Source of the DNA: Opitutia bacterium
GTDB lineage: Bacteria > Verrucomicrobiota > Verrucomicrobiia > Opitutales > JANYDI01
Assembly: GCA_025363695.1 (NCBI GenBank)
Contig: JANYDI010000118.1
Coordinates: forward strand, 1 to 16,692
DNA length: 16,692 nucleotides
Direction: 5' to 3'
How positions within the stretch are numbered: position 1 is the first letter of the stretch; each line of letters opens with the position of its first letter. The notes beneath the pieces were generated by a model. That model was not told where the DNA came from. It ran no database searches and saw only the letters and a list, made by a program, of their open reading frames with translations. A program made the translations under genes and the position numbers. Of this stretch, positions 1 through 6,160 are shown one piece after another.

Positions 1-136
1 CGATCTCTCGCGCCCCTTAGGATCCCCTACAGGTAGCGATTTTTAAAAATGCAAAGCATTTTATAAAAATCGCTACCTGAGTAGGGTGATACTAAGGTCT
101 CCTCCGATCGCGAAGCGATCCTGGGGTGCGCTTTTT
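1..136 (+). repeat. Composite palindromic element E1 (short form A-B-C), left end cut by window
   Basis: Right part of hairpin A (GCGCCCCTTAG) is followed by hairpin B at 30-79, whose arms CAGGTAGCGATTTTTAAAA and its near-exact complement close on GCAAAGC. An outer stem pairs CCCTTAGGATCCCCTAC on the left with GTAGGGTGATACTAAGG on the right. Hairpin C at 106-120 is GATCGC-GAA-GCGATC. The TAG at 18-20 is in frame with codons reading I-S-R-A-P. That resembles the element-encoded ends of the genes ending at 1040 and 2043, so a plus-strand gene probably ends here outside the window. Orientation is plus. No transposase is present. Confidence 0.9.
101..136 (+). terminator. Terminator-like hairpin C plus T-run at the end of E1
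   Basis: CCTCC-GATCGC-GAA-GCGATC-CT-GGGG forms a GC-rich stem of about ten pairs with a small bulge, followed by TGCGC and five T. This is the usual shape of a Rho-independent terminator for a plus-strand transcript entering from the left. Nothing in the sequence proves it works, and the T-run starts several bases after the stem. Confidence 0.5.
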
Positions 137-185
137 AAATAAAAGGCTTGACTTTTAAAACTCATTAATCACCAATGGTCGGATC

Positions 186-1040
186 GTGAAAAGACTTATA
201 GTGATTATCTCAGTAATTTTATCAAGCACGCTTGCCTGGGCCAATGCATGGGAAATATTATTACCCATTATAAAAGATGAGGTCACTCAGGCCGAAGCAG
301 CGCTCAGCTATAACAAAGTCTCTCAAAAAGAAGAGATAGAAAGGGTAAAAATTGGACTTAGAGGCATACTTGAGGCACTTGAGACAAGGGGCGTGTCGAA
401 GCATAATGGCTTGGATGCCGAGCTACGCCCGGCTTATGTGATCATGCAGGGCATTATTGAACGCGCACAGACAATAGCTCTTGAAAAGGGGTACCTAAGC
501 AAGATTGAAGCATGTATCATTACACCACGCATGCCAACGCCGCTCATGCTTGCCGAAGGATGTTCGTTGAAAGACGTCCAGCTCAATGATCCGCTAGCTT
601 TCGCTTATTACCGACACACCTCATTGCACAACTTTCTAAAAACAGGAAGTCGACTGGAGTGTCTCTATTCAAGTTCTGCCAGAGCCACGCTTGCGAACGA
701 AACGCCAGAGCTCAAAAACTATGATAATTGCCTAGCCTACTATCCAAATCTTATAGATTTTCCGCTCACTAATATCCCCATGGAATCTTTTCCAAAACAC
801 CTGAGTGGCGCTTTTTATTGTATCAATGATGATTTGTATATCAGTATTCAATCAAGGCAAGTAAGCCAGGCAGACGGCACACAAGCCCACGTCTGGGCCA
901 TCAAAACCGGAACTCCTGCTGAAAAGAGAGCCACTAAAGTAAGAAATTTTATAAACGGCACTCTTGTCGTACGCCAAAACCATGAGATCATGCAAGACAT
1001 TATTGAAAGGGAAAGGCTAAGGGGCGCTTGCGCCCCTTAG
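186..1040 (+). CDS. Exported protein of unknown function
   Basis: I do not recognise this 284-residue protein. It starts with GTG and has a clear signal peptide (MKR, then a hydrophobic stretch to about residue 18, with A-W-A-N-A near the cleavage site), so it is probably periplasmic or secreted. The body is mixed helix and loop with six cysteines, which could pair outside the cytoplasm. The last residues, LRGACAP, and the TAG stop lie inside hairpin A of element E2, so the natural C-terminus was probably shorter. A four-codon ATG frame at 175-189 (M-V-G-S, stop TGA) overlaps the GTG start and may couple translation, but could be chance. No good Shine-Dalgarno is visible. A TTGACT hexamer at 148-153 lacks a convincing partner -10. 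Base composition is AT-richer than in the operon at the right of the window. Confidence 0.8.
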   Translation: MKRLIVIISVILSSTLAWANAWEILLPIIKDEVTQAEAALSYNKVSQKEEIERVKIGLRGILEALETRGVSKHNGLDAELRPAYVIMQGIIERAQTIALEKGYLSKIEACIITPRMPTPLMLAEGCSLKDVQLNDPLAFAYYRHTSLHNFLKTGSRLECLYSSSARATLANETPELKNYDNCLAYYPNLIDFPLTNIPMESFPKHLSGAFYCINDDLYISIQSRQVSQADGTQAHVWAIKTGTPAEKRATKVRNFINGTLVVRQNHEIMQDIIERERLRGACAP

Positions 1041-1150
1041 GATCCCCTACAGGTAGCGATTTATTAAAACACTACGTATTTATAATAAATCGCTACCTGG
1101 GGATACTAAGGCCTCCTCCGATCGCGAAGCGATCCGGGGGTGCGTTTTTT
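1020..1150 (+). repeat. Composite palindromic element E2 (short form A-B-C)
   Basis: Hairpin A is GGGGCGC-TT-GCGCCCC. Hairpin B spans 1050-1099, with arms CAGGTAGCGATTTATTA and TAATAAATCGCTACCTG around a loop unlike that of the other copies (CACTACG region instead of ATGC-ATC-GCAT). The outer stem is CCTTAGGATCCCC with GGGGATACTAAGG. Hairpin C lies at 1120-1134. The left end overlaps the final codons and stop of the 186-1040 gene. The right end stops four bases before the ATG at 1154, so the element fills the whole gap between two co-directional genes. Confidence 0.93.
1115..1150 (+). terminator. Terminator-like hairpin C with T6 tract
   Basis: CCTCC-GATCGC-GAA-GCGATC-C-GGGGG makes an 11-pair stem with one bulged C, then TGCG and six T. 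By shape it is an intrinsic terminator for the 186-1040 transcript. It ends four bases before the next start codon (1154), so transcription of the downstream gene would need readthrough or a promoter inside the element. Confidence 0.55.
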
Positions 1151-1153
1151 AAA

Positions 1154-1936
1154 ATGAAATTTAAAACGAAAGTCCTTGCGTTGATAGCCATTCTCATCGT
1201 GGGTGGAATCGTAATTTTATCGCAGCACGACGAAGACTGGAAGATCGGCGCAAAAATTCATTTTGAAGAAAAAAGTGGTGAAGATTACGTGGGACTGAAG
1301 GAAATTAATAGTTTTACCAGAAATACCTTAAAGGCAATACTTAATATTACCGAAGACTCGTGTGCAGATAATGCAAAAATTTTATTAGTAAAAAATCAAA
1401 ACAAGATCGCAATAAACCACTATACGGAAAAAATGAATCCGATGTTTGGCGAAGAAATGCACAGTACTTTGATTTATACAAGCCCCAGAGGATTTTGTAA
1501 TTCTGAAACCTTGAAACAGGTATGTAATGTTTTATTTTCAGACTGCACGCATCCAATATCGATTGAAAAGGTAGCAACGCGCTATGAATCCATTATCAAA
1601 TCCGACTGGAGACTTAAGATTTCTAAAATTGTTGTTCACAAAAACAAAGGTAACACAACGTTTAGCGCACAATTGCTTTTTGAGGACAAGCCCCATATTT
1701 ATTTTAATGAACAGCCTATCTCGGCGAGCTTACACCTCACGCTCATACAGTGCTTTGATAACTCCGTATTAAATGATGCAACAATGCTTCAGCTTTTAGA
1801 GCTTCTCAATCAACAGCTGCAAGGCAAGCTTATCAAAATCGCGCCTAAAAACGGTATGGCTGATTTAGAATTTGGCCTATCAGGACAAGCTTGGAGGTTG
1901 CGTGCAGGTAAAAAAATATACTTTAACAAACTATAA
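1154..1936 (+). CDS. Membrane-anchored or exported protein of unknown function
   Basis: Not recognised. The frame is open from 1028, but its first 42 codons are only translated repeat E2, so I choose the ATG at 1154, giving 260 residues. From there the protein begins with a short basic segment (MKFKTK) and a single hydrophobic helix at residues 7-24 (VLALIAILIVGGIVILS), typical of an uncleaved signal anchor or signal peptide. The remainder is hydrophilic with several cysteines and no motif I can name. It is AT-rich with many lysine and isoleucine codons, like its left neighbour and unlike the genes beyond 11.8 kb. This may indicate acquired DNA or weak codon selection. No Shine-Dalgarno is visible, since the preceding bases are the T-run of the E2 terminator-like hairpin. 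Confidence 0.75.
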   Translation: MKFKTKVLALIAILIVGGIVILSQHDEDWKIGAKIHFEEKSGEDYVGLKEINSFTRNTLKAILNITEDSCADNAKILLVKNQNKIAINHYTEKMNPMFGEEMHSTLIYTSPRGFCNSETLKQVCNVLFSDCTHPISIEKVATRYESIIKSDWRLKISKIVVHKNKGNTTFSAQLLFEDKPHIYFNEQPISASLHLTLIQCFDNSVLNDATMLQLLELLNQQLQGKLIKIAPKNGMADLEFGLSGQAWRLRAGKKIYFNKL

Positions 1937-1954
1937 CCAAATTGCGATACAATC

Positions 1955-2066
1955 TGGAGGGTGCCTTAGTATCTACCTTCCCCGATGGGCGATTTTTAAA
2001 AATGCATCGCATTTTTGAAAATCGCCCATTGGAAAGGGGATCCTAAGGGGCACAAGTGCCCCTTAG
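1955..2066 (-). repeat. Composite palindromic element E3 (short form, hairpin C degenerate)
   Basis: Minus orientation. Hairpin A is GGGGCAC-TT-GTGCCCC. Hairpin B at 1982-2032 has arms with TGGGCGATTTT and AAAATCGCCCA, a variant of the B arm that stays paired. The outer stem is GGATCCCCTTTCC with GGTAGATACTAAGG. Hairpin C is replaced by a weak ATTG...CAAT remnant. The element lies between two convergent genes, and its A end codes the C-terminus and stop of the metalloprotease gene ending at 2043. Confidence 0.9.
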
Positions 2067-2819
2067 ACTCTTAGCCTGAGGGATGCACACCGTTTGCATA
2101 TGATCGTGTCGGCGCTTGTCGGAAGGATGGGTAGACAGGAACGCGGGTGGCTTTTTTCCGGCGCTGGCCTGCTGCATGCGCTCCCAAAACCCCAGAGCAA
2201 CAGCAGGATCGTAGCCAGCCTTAGCAGCATAAATCAGCCCGATACGATCGGCCTCCAGCTCATGCATCCGGCTAAACGGCAGCAAAACGCCCAGCGTACT
2301 GCCAACACCCAAAGCCCCTAAAACAGTATCATGAGAACCCTTACCTTGCATGGCAATTTCTAAGCTTGAGGACAACACGCCCAGCGCAATTTGGTGGGAT
2401 AGCCGCTCATTGGCATGCCGAGCCGTCACATGGGCGATTTCATGCCCCAAAACAACGGCCAACTCATCATCACTTTTGATAAAACGTAAAAGCCCCGTGT
2501 AGACCACGACTTTTCCACCTGGAAGAACAAAGGCATTGACCTGCTGATCATCCTCAAAGACAAAAAACTCAAAAGCCTCCCGCCCAGCTACAGCCTTAGC
2601 CACGCGCTGCCCTACTCGACGCACTTGATCTAAGAACGCCGAATTATTTGAAATCTGACTACGCGAGCGTATTTCAGTAAAGGATCGCTCTCCGATGGCT
2701 CGCATCTGAGCCTCTGGCACCAAATGCAAAGCTTGGCGATCCGAATACGGAACCTCGCCTCCACAGCCCATCAAGGCAAGAAGGAAAATAGGGAAAAAAC
2801 GATACAAAAATCTTAACAT
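2043..2819 (-). CDS. M48-family zinc metalloprotease, predicted lipoprotein (BepA/LoiP-like)
   Basis: The 258-residue product starts with a lipoprotein signal (MLRFLYRFFPIFLLALMGC) whose lipobox L-M-G-C puts the lipidated cysteine at residue 19. The M48 catalytic core is plain: HEIAH at 126-130 gives two zinc ligands and the catalytic glutamate, and H-E-L-E-A-D-R at 186-192 gives the third ligand (E187) and D191. The conserved V-N-A-F-V-L-P-G-G and V-Y-T-G-L strands precede them, and a T-H-P-S motif lies near 230. Such periplasmic M48 lipoproteins generally degrade or help fold misassembled outer-membrane proteins. There is no TPR tail like that of BepA. The C-terminal L-R-G-T-C-A-P and stop come from element E3. 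The start codon sits six bases after hairpin C of E4, so the mRNA leader is largely repeat sequence. Confidence 0.9.
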   Translation of the reverse strand: MLRFLYRFFPIFLLALMGCGGEVPYSDRQALHLVPEAQMRAIGERSFTEIRSRSQISNNSAFLDQVRRVGQRVAKAVAGREAFEFFVFEDDQQVNAFVLPGGKVVVYTGLLRFIKSDDELAVVLGHEIAHVTARHANERLSHQIALGVLSSSLEIAMQGKGSHDTVLGALGVGSTLGVLLPFSRMHELEADRIGLIYAAKAGYDPAVALGFWERMQQASAGKKPPAFLSTHPSDKRRHDHMQTVCIPQAKSLRGTCAP

Positions 2820-2825
2820 AAATGC

Positions 2826-2946
2826 GATCCCGAAGGGATCCGGAGGGGGCCTTGTATTTCCTTATCAGGTAGCGATTTACTTAAAATGCATCGCATTTTA
2901 ATAAATCGTTACCTGTAGGGGATCCAAGGGGACAACGTCCCCTTGG
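2826..2946 (-). repeat. Composite palindromic element E4 (short form A-B-C)
   Basis: Minus orientation. Hairpin A is CCAAGGGGAC-GTT-GTCCCCTTGG, where the usual CTAAGG/CCTTAG pair has become CCAAGG/CCTTGG on both sides. Hairpin B spans 2866-2915 with arms AGGTAGCGATTTA and TAAATCGTTACCT (one G-T pair). Hairpin C at 2826-2840 is GATCCC-GAA-GGGATC on the plus strand, which reads as a c(UUCG)g tetraloop hairpin on the minus strand. The element fills the gap between dapL and the co-directional M48 protease gene. Confidence 0.92.
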
Positions 2947-2963
2947 CCCTTTCCTTCTCTTGC

Positions 2964-4169
2964 CTAACTAAAACGAACACCTACCATTCTTTGTGCCAGA
3001 GTTTCCAAGACAGGCATTTTTTCGCTAAAGGTGAGGCTCCAGCGCACATGGGCCTCGACGTCATCCCAGGGGACAGTGACAACGCCCAGTTCGCCAATGA
3101 GCCACTGACTAAACGATTCCGCGGAACTAAACGTCCAGCATTTTTGCCCTTTTTGGGCCATTTTTGGCACCTGAGTGTAGAGAAAAAACCCAGCCTTTGG
3201 GGCACAAAGCGCTAACCCCTGGCCCCTAAGTATTGCAGCCAAGCGCTCCAGTCGCTGGCTGTAGAGCCCACGCATCCGAGCTGGAATATCGGGATGGCTC
3301 AACGCACAAATGCCGGCCTCCTGAATGGCCAAAAACTGCCCTGAATCCGTATTGTCTTTCGCATGACCATAAAGACGCAGCAAATCTCTATTTCCGCACA
3401 CCCAGCCCAAACGCCAACCGGTCATGTTGTAAGCCTTAGAAAAGGAATACAGCTCAATGGCGCAATCCATCGCCCCTGGAAACTCAAAAATAGAGCGCAC
3501 TTTTTGAGCGCCCCAATCCAATTCGCTATAGACGGCGTCATGAATGAGCGCAATATTCCCTTTTTGGCAAAAAGCAATGGCCTCGTGCCAAAACGAATCC
3601 GGGGCCATAGCTCCCGTAGGGCTATTGGGATAGTTGAGCACAAGCACCTTCGTTTTATTAAGAAAAGCAGCAGGCACTTCGGATAAATCAGGCAAAAAGG
3701 CATTTTCCCGCCGCAAGGGCAGTTCATAAACACTGGCGCCGCAGTAGTGAGCCTGCACGCCAAAAACTGGATACCCGGGTGTCGTCACCAAAACGACATC
3801 ACCCGGCCCTACTAAGGCCAAGGCCAATAGTGCGAGCGCAGATTTAACACCCAATGAAGGCAAAACCTCCTTTTCTGGATCCAATTTAACCTCAAAACGG
3901 CCCTCCATATACCGTGAAACCGATTTTAAAAACGGCAACCCACCCAAGTCCGCATAACCATGGATATCCGGTCTCAAAACAGCTGCGCGTAATGCCTCGA
4001 CAATACGCGGATCCGGAGGATCCTGAGGTTCGCCAATACCAAAGTCCAGAACCAAGCGCTCAGGATGCTCTTGAATAGCCTTTTGTTTTGCCGCTTTGAT
4101 ACGCGAAAACTTCGCCTCACCCGACCCTTTGAGCGTGGATTCAAGGCGCTGTGCAGGAATAAAAAGCAT
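2964..4169 (-). CDS. dapL: LL-diaminopimelate aminotransferase-like PLP enzyme
   Basis: This fold-type I aminotransferase of 401 residues resembles the DapL family, which converts tetrahydrodipicolinate to LL-diaminopimelate in one step for lysine and peptidoglycan synthesis in the cytoplasm. Family landmarks are in order: G-I-G-E-P at 44-48, H-G-Y-A-D at 70-74, L-D-P-E-K-E-V-L-P-S-L-G at 97-107, P-G-Y-P-V-F at 131-136, N-Y-P-N-S-P-T-G at 179-186, H-D-A-V-Y-S-E at 210-216, and the PLP-binding S-F-S-K-A-Y-N-M-T-G-W with Lys245. D-N-T-D-S-G-Q-F follows, as in DapL (S-N-I-D-S-G). DapL is the diaminopimelate route described in Chlamydiae and several Verrucomicrobia, which suits the context. It is flanked by elements E5 (upstream) and E4 (downstream), so it is probably its own transcription unit. 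Another aminotransferase specificity remains possible. Confidence 0.85.
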   Translation of the reverse strand: MLFIPAQRLESTLKGSGEAKFSRIKAAKQKAIQEHPERLVLDFGIGEPQDPPDPRIVEALRAAVLRPDIHGYADLGGLPFLKSVSRYMEGRFEVKLDPEKEVLPSLGVKSALALLALALVGPGDVVLVTTPGYPVFGVQAHYCGASVYELPLRRENAFLPDLSEVPAAFLNKTKVLVLNYPNSPTGAMAPDSFWHEAIAFCQKGNIALIHDAVYSELDWGAQKVRSIFEFPGAMDCAIELYSFSKAYNMTGWRLGWVCGNRDLLRLYGHAKDNTDSGQFLAIQEAGICALSHPDIPARMRGLYSQRLERLAAILRGQGLALCAPKAGFFLYTQVPKMAQKGQKCWTFSSAESFSQWLIGELGVVTVPWDDVEAHVRWSLTFSEKMPVLETLAQRMVGVRFS

Positions 4170-4202
4170 AATTTGAAAGGAGGTTAAGGAATGGTTAAAG
4201 GG

Positions 4203-4499
4203 CTAGGGGGCGCTCGCTCCCCTTGGATGATTTTAGGGGGGCATTGGGGTTTGGGACGGCGTCATGGAAGTGACTCACGCACCGTAGTGCGCTACGCACT
4301 TCCCTTCCTTGTCCGAACCCCCAATGCCTCCCCTAAACCCGGCTCGAAGCAATTCATAAGATACACCCGGATCGCGAAGGGATCTGTGGGGGGCTTAGTA
4401 TTTCCTACCAGGTAGCGATTTTATTAAAATGCATCGCATTTTATAAAATCGCTACCTGTAGGGGATCCTAAAGCGCGCGCGCTCGCAAGCGCCCCTTAG
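4203..4499 (-). repeat. Composite palindromic element E5 (long form A-B-C-D-A')
   Basis: This fills the 326-base gap between the oxidoreductase stop and the dapL start. Read on the minus strand it has hairpin A (overlapping the TAA of the 4496-5428 gene), hairpin B (4409-4458, CAGGTAGCGATTTTAT arms), hairpin C (4370-4384), a spacer with GGCTCGAAGCAATTC, and the long palindrome D. D pairs GGGGGGCATTGGGG with CCCCCAATGCC and holds an inner stem GGAAGTG/CACTTCC. A second A-type hairpin (CTAGGGGGCGC...CTCCCC) forms the far end. The two A-type ends act as terminal inverted repeats, giving a MITE-like layout. No open reading frame in it looks real. Confidence 0.92.
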
Positions 4500-5428
4500 C
4501 CCTTTTCCCCGCTAACCCTAATTTTTTCTGTGATCTCCAATGCCAAACTCAATGCGTAGGTTCCCAGCCCCAAGCCCACTCGAGGCGATGTTTTTTGACG
4601 AATGCAACGCAGAAAAGCCTCCAGCTCCACTGCCAGAGGTTCTGCCTTTTCTAAGGGAATCTGCTCCTGATGCAAGCCTTCATCTTCTTTGCGCAACAGA
4701 TACCCTTCCTGAGCTATAAAGTCTAAAGACAAATACGTATTTTCCTGAAAAACGCGTAATTTACGGATCTTCTTCAAGCTTACACGACTCGCATTTAAGG
4801 TTGCGATACAACCATCTTCGAAACGCAAACGCGCATGGGCCAAATCTTCCGTCTCCGAGAGCACGCAAACCCCGATGGCCTCCACGTCAACAACCTTCGA
4901 GGGCACGAGCTCCAAAACAATCCCAATGTCATGGATCATGAGATCCAAAACTACCCCCACCTGCGTTGCTCGCGCCGTGAAGGGGCTCAAGCGCTCTGAT
5001 TGCAAAAAACGAGGCGACTGGACCGTCTTTTCCAAAAACGCCATCACCGGGTTGAAATGCTCAACATGTCCCACCTGGACGCACACCCCCGCTTCCTTAG
5101 CCACCTGCACAATCTGCCACGCTTCTGGCAAGCTCGTACACAAGGGTTTTTCAATCAGTACATGGCACCCCGCCCGCATCAAGGACACGGCAACACTCAT
5201 ATGTAAAGGCGTGGGCACGACGACACTAACAGCGTCACAGGCTTCCCCCAAGGCCTCCAAAGACCCAAAAGCAACGCAACCATAACGACCAGCAACCTCT
5301 CTAGCCCGCTTAGCATCCACGTCGTACACCCCCACAAGGACCCCCTCAGGCAACAAGCCGTACAAGCGCGCATGATGCTCCCCCAAGTGCCCTACCCCGG
5401 CAACCCCACAACGCACCCGACTTTGCAT
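4496..5428 (-). CDS. Gfo/Idh/MocA-family NAD(P)-dependent oxidoreductase, possibly sugar-nucleotide 3-dehydrogenase
   Basis: The 310-residue protein has an N-terminal Rossmann domain (G-V-A-G-V-G-H-L-G at 8-16, then V-Y-D-V-D at 34-38) and the Gfo/Idh/MocA signature L-I-E-K-P-L at 91-96, whose lysine is usually catalytic. The C-terminal alpha/beta domain carries L-M-I-H-D-I-G at 163-169, with the usual active-site His and Asp. Members with similar G-H-V-E-H-F-N-P and L-M-I-H-D motifs include GnnA, the UDP-GlcNAc 3-dehydrogenase that supplies amide-linked lipid A in some bacteria. That role is only an inference, because no partner aminotransferase such as GnnB or any lpx gene is in the window. 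Length is at the short end of the family. The ATG start lacks a visible Shine-Dalgarno, and E6 begins 33 bases upstream. The stop TAA is part of hairpin A of E5. Confidence 0.82.
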   Translation of the reverse strand: MQSRVRCGVAGVGHLGEHHARLYGLLPEGVLVGVYDVDAKRAREVAGRYGCVAFGSLEALGEACDAVSVVVPTPLHMSVAVSLMRAGCHVLIEKPLCTSLPEAWQIVQVAKEAGVCVQVGHVEHFNPVMAFLEKTVQSPRFLQSERLSPFTARATQVGVVLDLMIHDIGIVLELVPSKVVDVEAIGVCVLSETEDLAHARLRFEDGCIATLNASRVSLKKIRKLRVFQENTYLSLDFIAQEGYLLRKEDEGLHQEQIPLEKAEPLAVELEAFLRCIRQKTSPRVGLGLGTYALSLALEITEKIRVSGEKG

Positions 5429-5460
5429 GCTGTTAAAAAAGTATGTGAAAAATTAAAGGG

Positions 5461-5760
5461 CTAAGGGGCGCAAGCGCCCCTTAGGATCCCCTTCCGATAG
5501 GCGATTTTTAAAAATGCGATGCATTTTATAAAAATCGCCTATCGGGAAGCATATACTAAGGCCCATCCAGATCCCTTCGGGATCAAGCAAAACCAAAAAC
5601 AAGCCACCTCCACGCGAGGGTGAGGAAAATGACACAGACCCCCCGCAGGCCGTAGGAAGGGGTTTTATGCGCGGTCAGGCAAGGAAGTGTGAGCGTCGCG
5701 TACGAAAGGTACGTGAGCGATACACTGACGCTGCATCACCGTGCATAAAACCCCTTCCTA
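5461..5760 (+). repeat. Composite palindromic element E6 (long form A-B-C-D, no A')
   Basis: Hairpin A is CTAAGGGGCGC-AA-GCGCCCCTTAG. Hairpin B at 5491-5549 has CGATAGGCGATTTTT paired with AAAAATCGCCTATCG, a third version of the B arm. Hairpin C at 5570-5584 is GATCCC-TTC-GGGATC, a c(UUCG)g hairpin. Palindrome D at about 5651-5761 pairs GTAGGAAGGGGTTTTATGC with its complement and encloses an inner stem CGTAC-GAAAG-GTACG. The linker at 5585-5650 contains only a small hairpin (CACCTC...GAGGGTG near 5610). The last D arm overlaps the TAG stop of the small basic protein gene. The element fills the 329-base gap between that gene and the oxidoreductase gene. Confidence 0.88.
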
Positions 5761-5916
5761 CACAGAAGGTTTGGTTTTTGGCAGGCAGAGCACCGAGTCC
5801 CCCTCCTTCCAGAGCTTCCGACTCGCCAACAATTCTATACGCTCATAGCGCTTCAAAACGCTACGTTTCTTAACACGGCCGCCTCCGGCCTTTCTAAAAC
5901 TATTATGCTGAGACAT
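5758..5916 (-). CDS. Small basic protein of the Verrucomicrobia/Chlamydiae family
   Basis: The 52-residue, strongly basic product begins MSQHNSFRKAGGG, continues RSVLKRYERIELL and ends with L-P-K-T-K-P-S-V. This matches my memory of the short family that occurs in Verrucomicrobia and Chlamydiae and is thought to associate with the ribosome or rRNA (TIGR04137, 'small basic protein'). The exact role is not known. The start codon lies three bases after the stop of rpmG, so the two are almost certainly co-transcribed and translationally linked. The purine-rich end of rpmG (AAGAAAAAGAG) can serve as its ribosome binding site. The TAG stop is the edge of palindrome D in element E6. It is the most useful lineage marker here. 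Confidence 0.85.
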   Translation of the reverse strand: MSQHNSFRKAGGGRVKKRSVLKRYERIELLASRKLWKEGDSVLCLPKTKPSV

Positions 5917-5919
5917 GAT

Positions 5920-6096
5920 TTAGCTCTTTTTCTTGATTTCTTCGTGTAAAGTGTGACGGCGAAGATGATAGTTAAACTTCATCTTGCTTACCTTTTCGGT
6001 CTGAACCTTCTTGTTGCGCGTGGTCATATAACGGGAAGGCGGCTTGCCTTCCTTACGTGCCTCGCTGCACTCTAAAATGACGATTTCTCTTGCCAT
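5920..6096 (-). CDS. rpmG: 50S ribosomal protein L33
   Basis: The 58-residue product reads MAREIVILECSEARKEG, then K-P-P-S-R-Y-M-T-T-R-N-K-K, then F-N-Y-H-L-R-R-H-T-L-H-E-E-I. This is L33, with the Y-x-T-x-R-N-K-K core and the C-terminal L-R-R-H-x-L-x-E-I helix that contacts 23S rRNA near the E site. Only one cysteine (C10) is present, so the zinc ribbon of C+ L33 forms is absent. The ECxEARKEGKPPSRY insertion is typical, as I recall, of verrucomicrobial L33. It heads a two-gene unit with the small basic protein and is divergent from the pagL-like gene, with 64 bases between start codons. Confidence 0.93.
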   Translation of the reverse strand: MAREIVILECSEARKEGKPPSRYMTTRNKKVQTEKVSKMKFNYHLRRHTLHEEIKKKS

Positions 6097-6131
6097 GGAG
6101 CGACACTGTACGCTTTACTCAGCCCCGTCAA
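6090..6131. promoter_or_regulatory. Candidate overlapping divergent promoters for rpmG (-) and the pagL-like gene (+)
   Basis: On the minus strand, TTGACG (6131-6126) and TACAGT (6110-6105) are 15 bases apart and point to rpmG, giving a short leader. On the plus strand, TTGCCA (6090-6095) and TTTACT (6114-6119) are 18 bases apart and point to the 6161 start. The -35 of the latter lies at the rpmG start codon. Both are reasonable but imperfect sigma-70 matches, so this is a suggestion only. Confidence 0.35.
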
Positions 6132-6160
6132 GGATTTTTTTTATTTTCTTCTTTTTTAGC

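Noticed and set aside
1028..1153. Upstream extension of the second exported-protein frame to 1028
   Set aside because: These 42 codons are hairpins A, B and C of E2, and the ATG at 1154 is followed at once by a proper membrane or signal segment.
2094..2321. Plus-strand frame of 75 codons antisense to the M48 protease gene
   Set aside because: Shadow frame of a protein whose catalytic motifs are on the minus strand.
4175..4184. On the minus strand ACCTCCTTTC matches the anti-Shine-Dalgarno end of 16S rRNA
   Set aside because: A ten-base match with nothing else of 16S rRNA around it (only GGATC-like bases are missing too). Too short to claim an rRNA fragment or an insertion site.
4191..4415. 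Plus-strand open frame of 74 codons with a perfect Shine-Dalgarno (GAAAGGAGG) before its ATG
   Set aside because: It runs through palindrome D of element E5 and its product is only translated repeat. The Shine-Dalgarno lies in the leader of dapL on the other strand and is most likely coincidence.
4875..5285. Plus-strand frame of 136 codons antisense to the oxidoreductase gene
   Set aside because: Shadow frame: the minus strand encodes a complete Gfo/Idh protein with all motifs, and this product has low-information composition.
5667..5873. Plus-strand frame of 68 codons across palindrome D of E6 and the small basic protein gene
   Set aside because: It is repeat sequence joined to the antisense of a recognised gene.
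6044..6160. Longer N-terminus for the PagL-like protein
   Set aside because: It overlaps rpmG antisense and gives a composition unlike a signal peptide, whereas the ATG at 6161 starts one directly.
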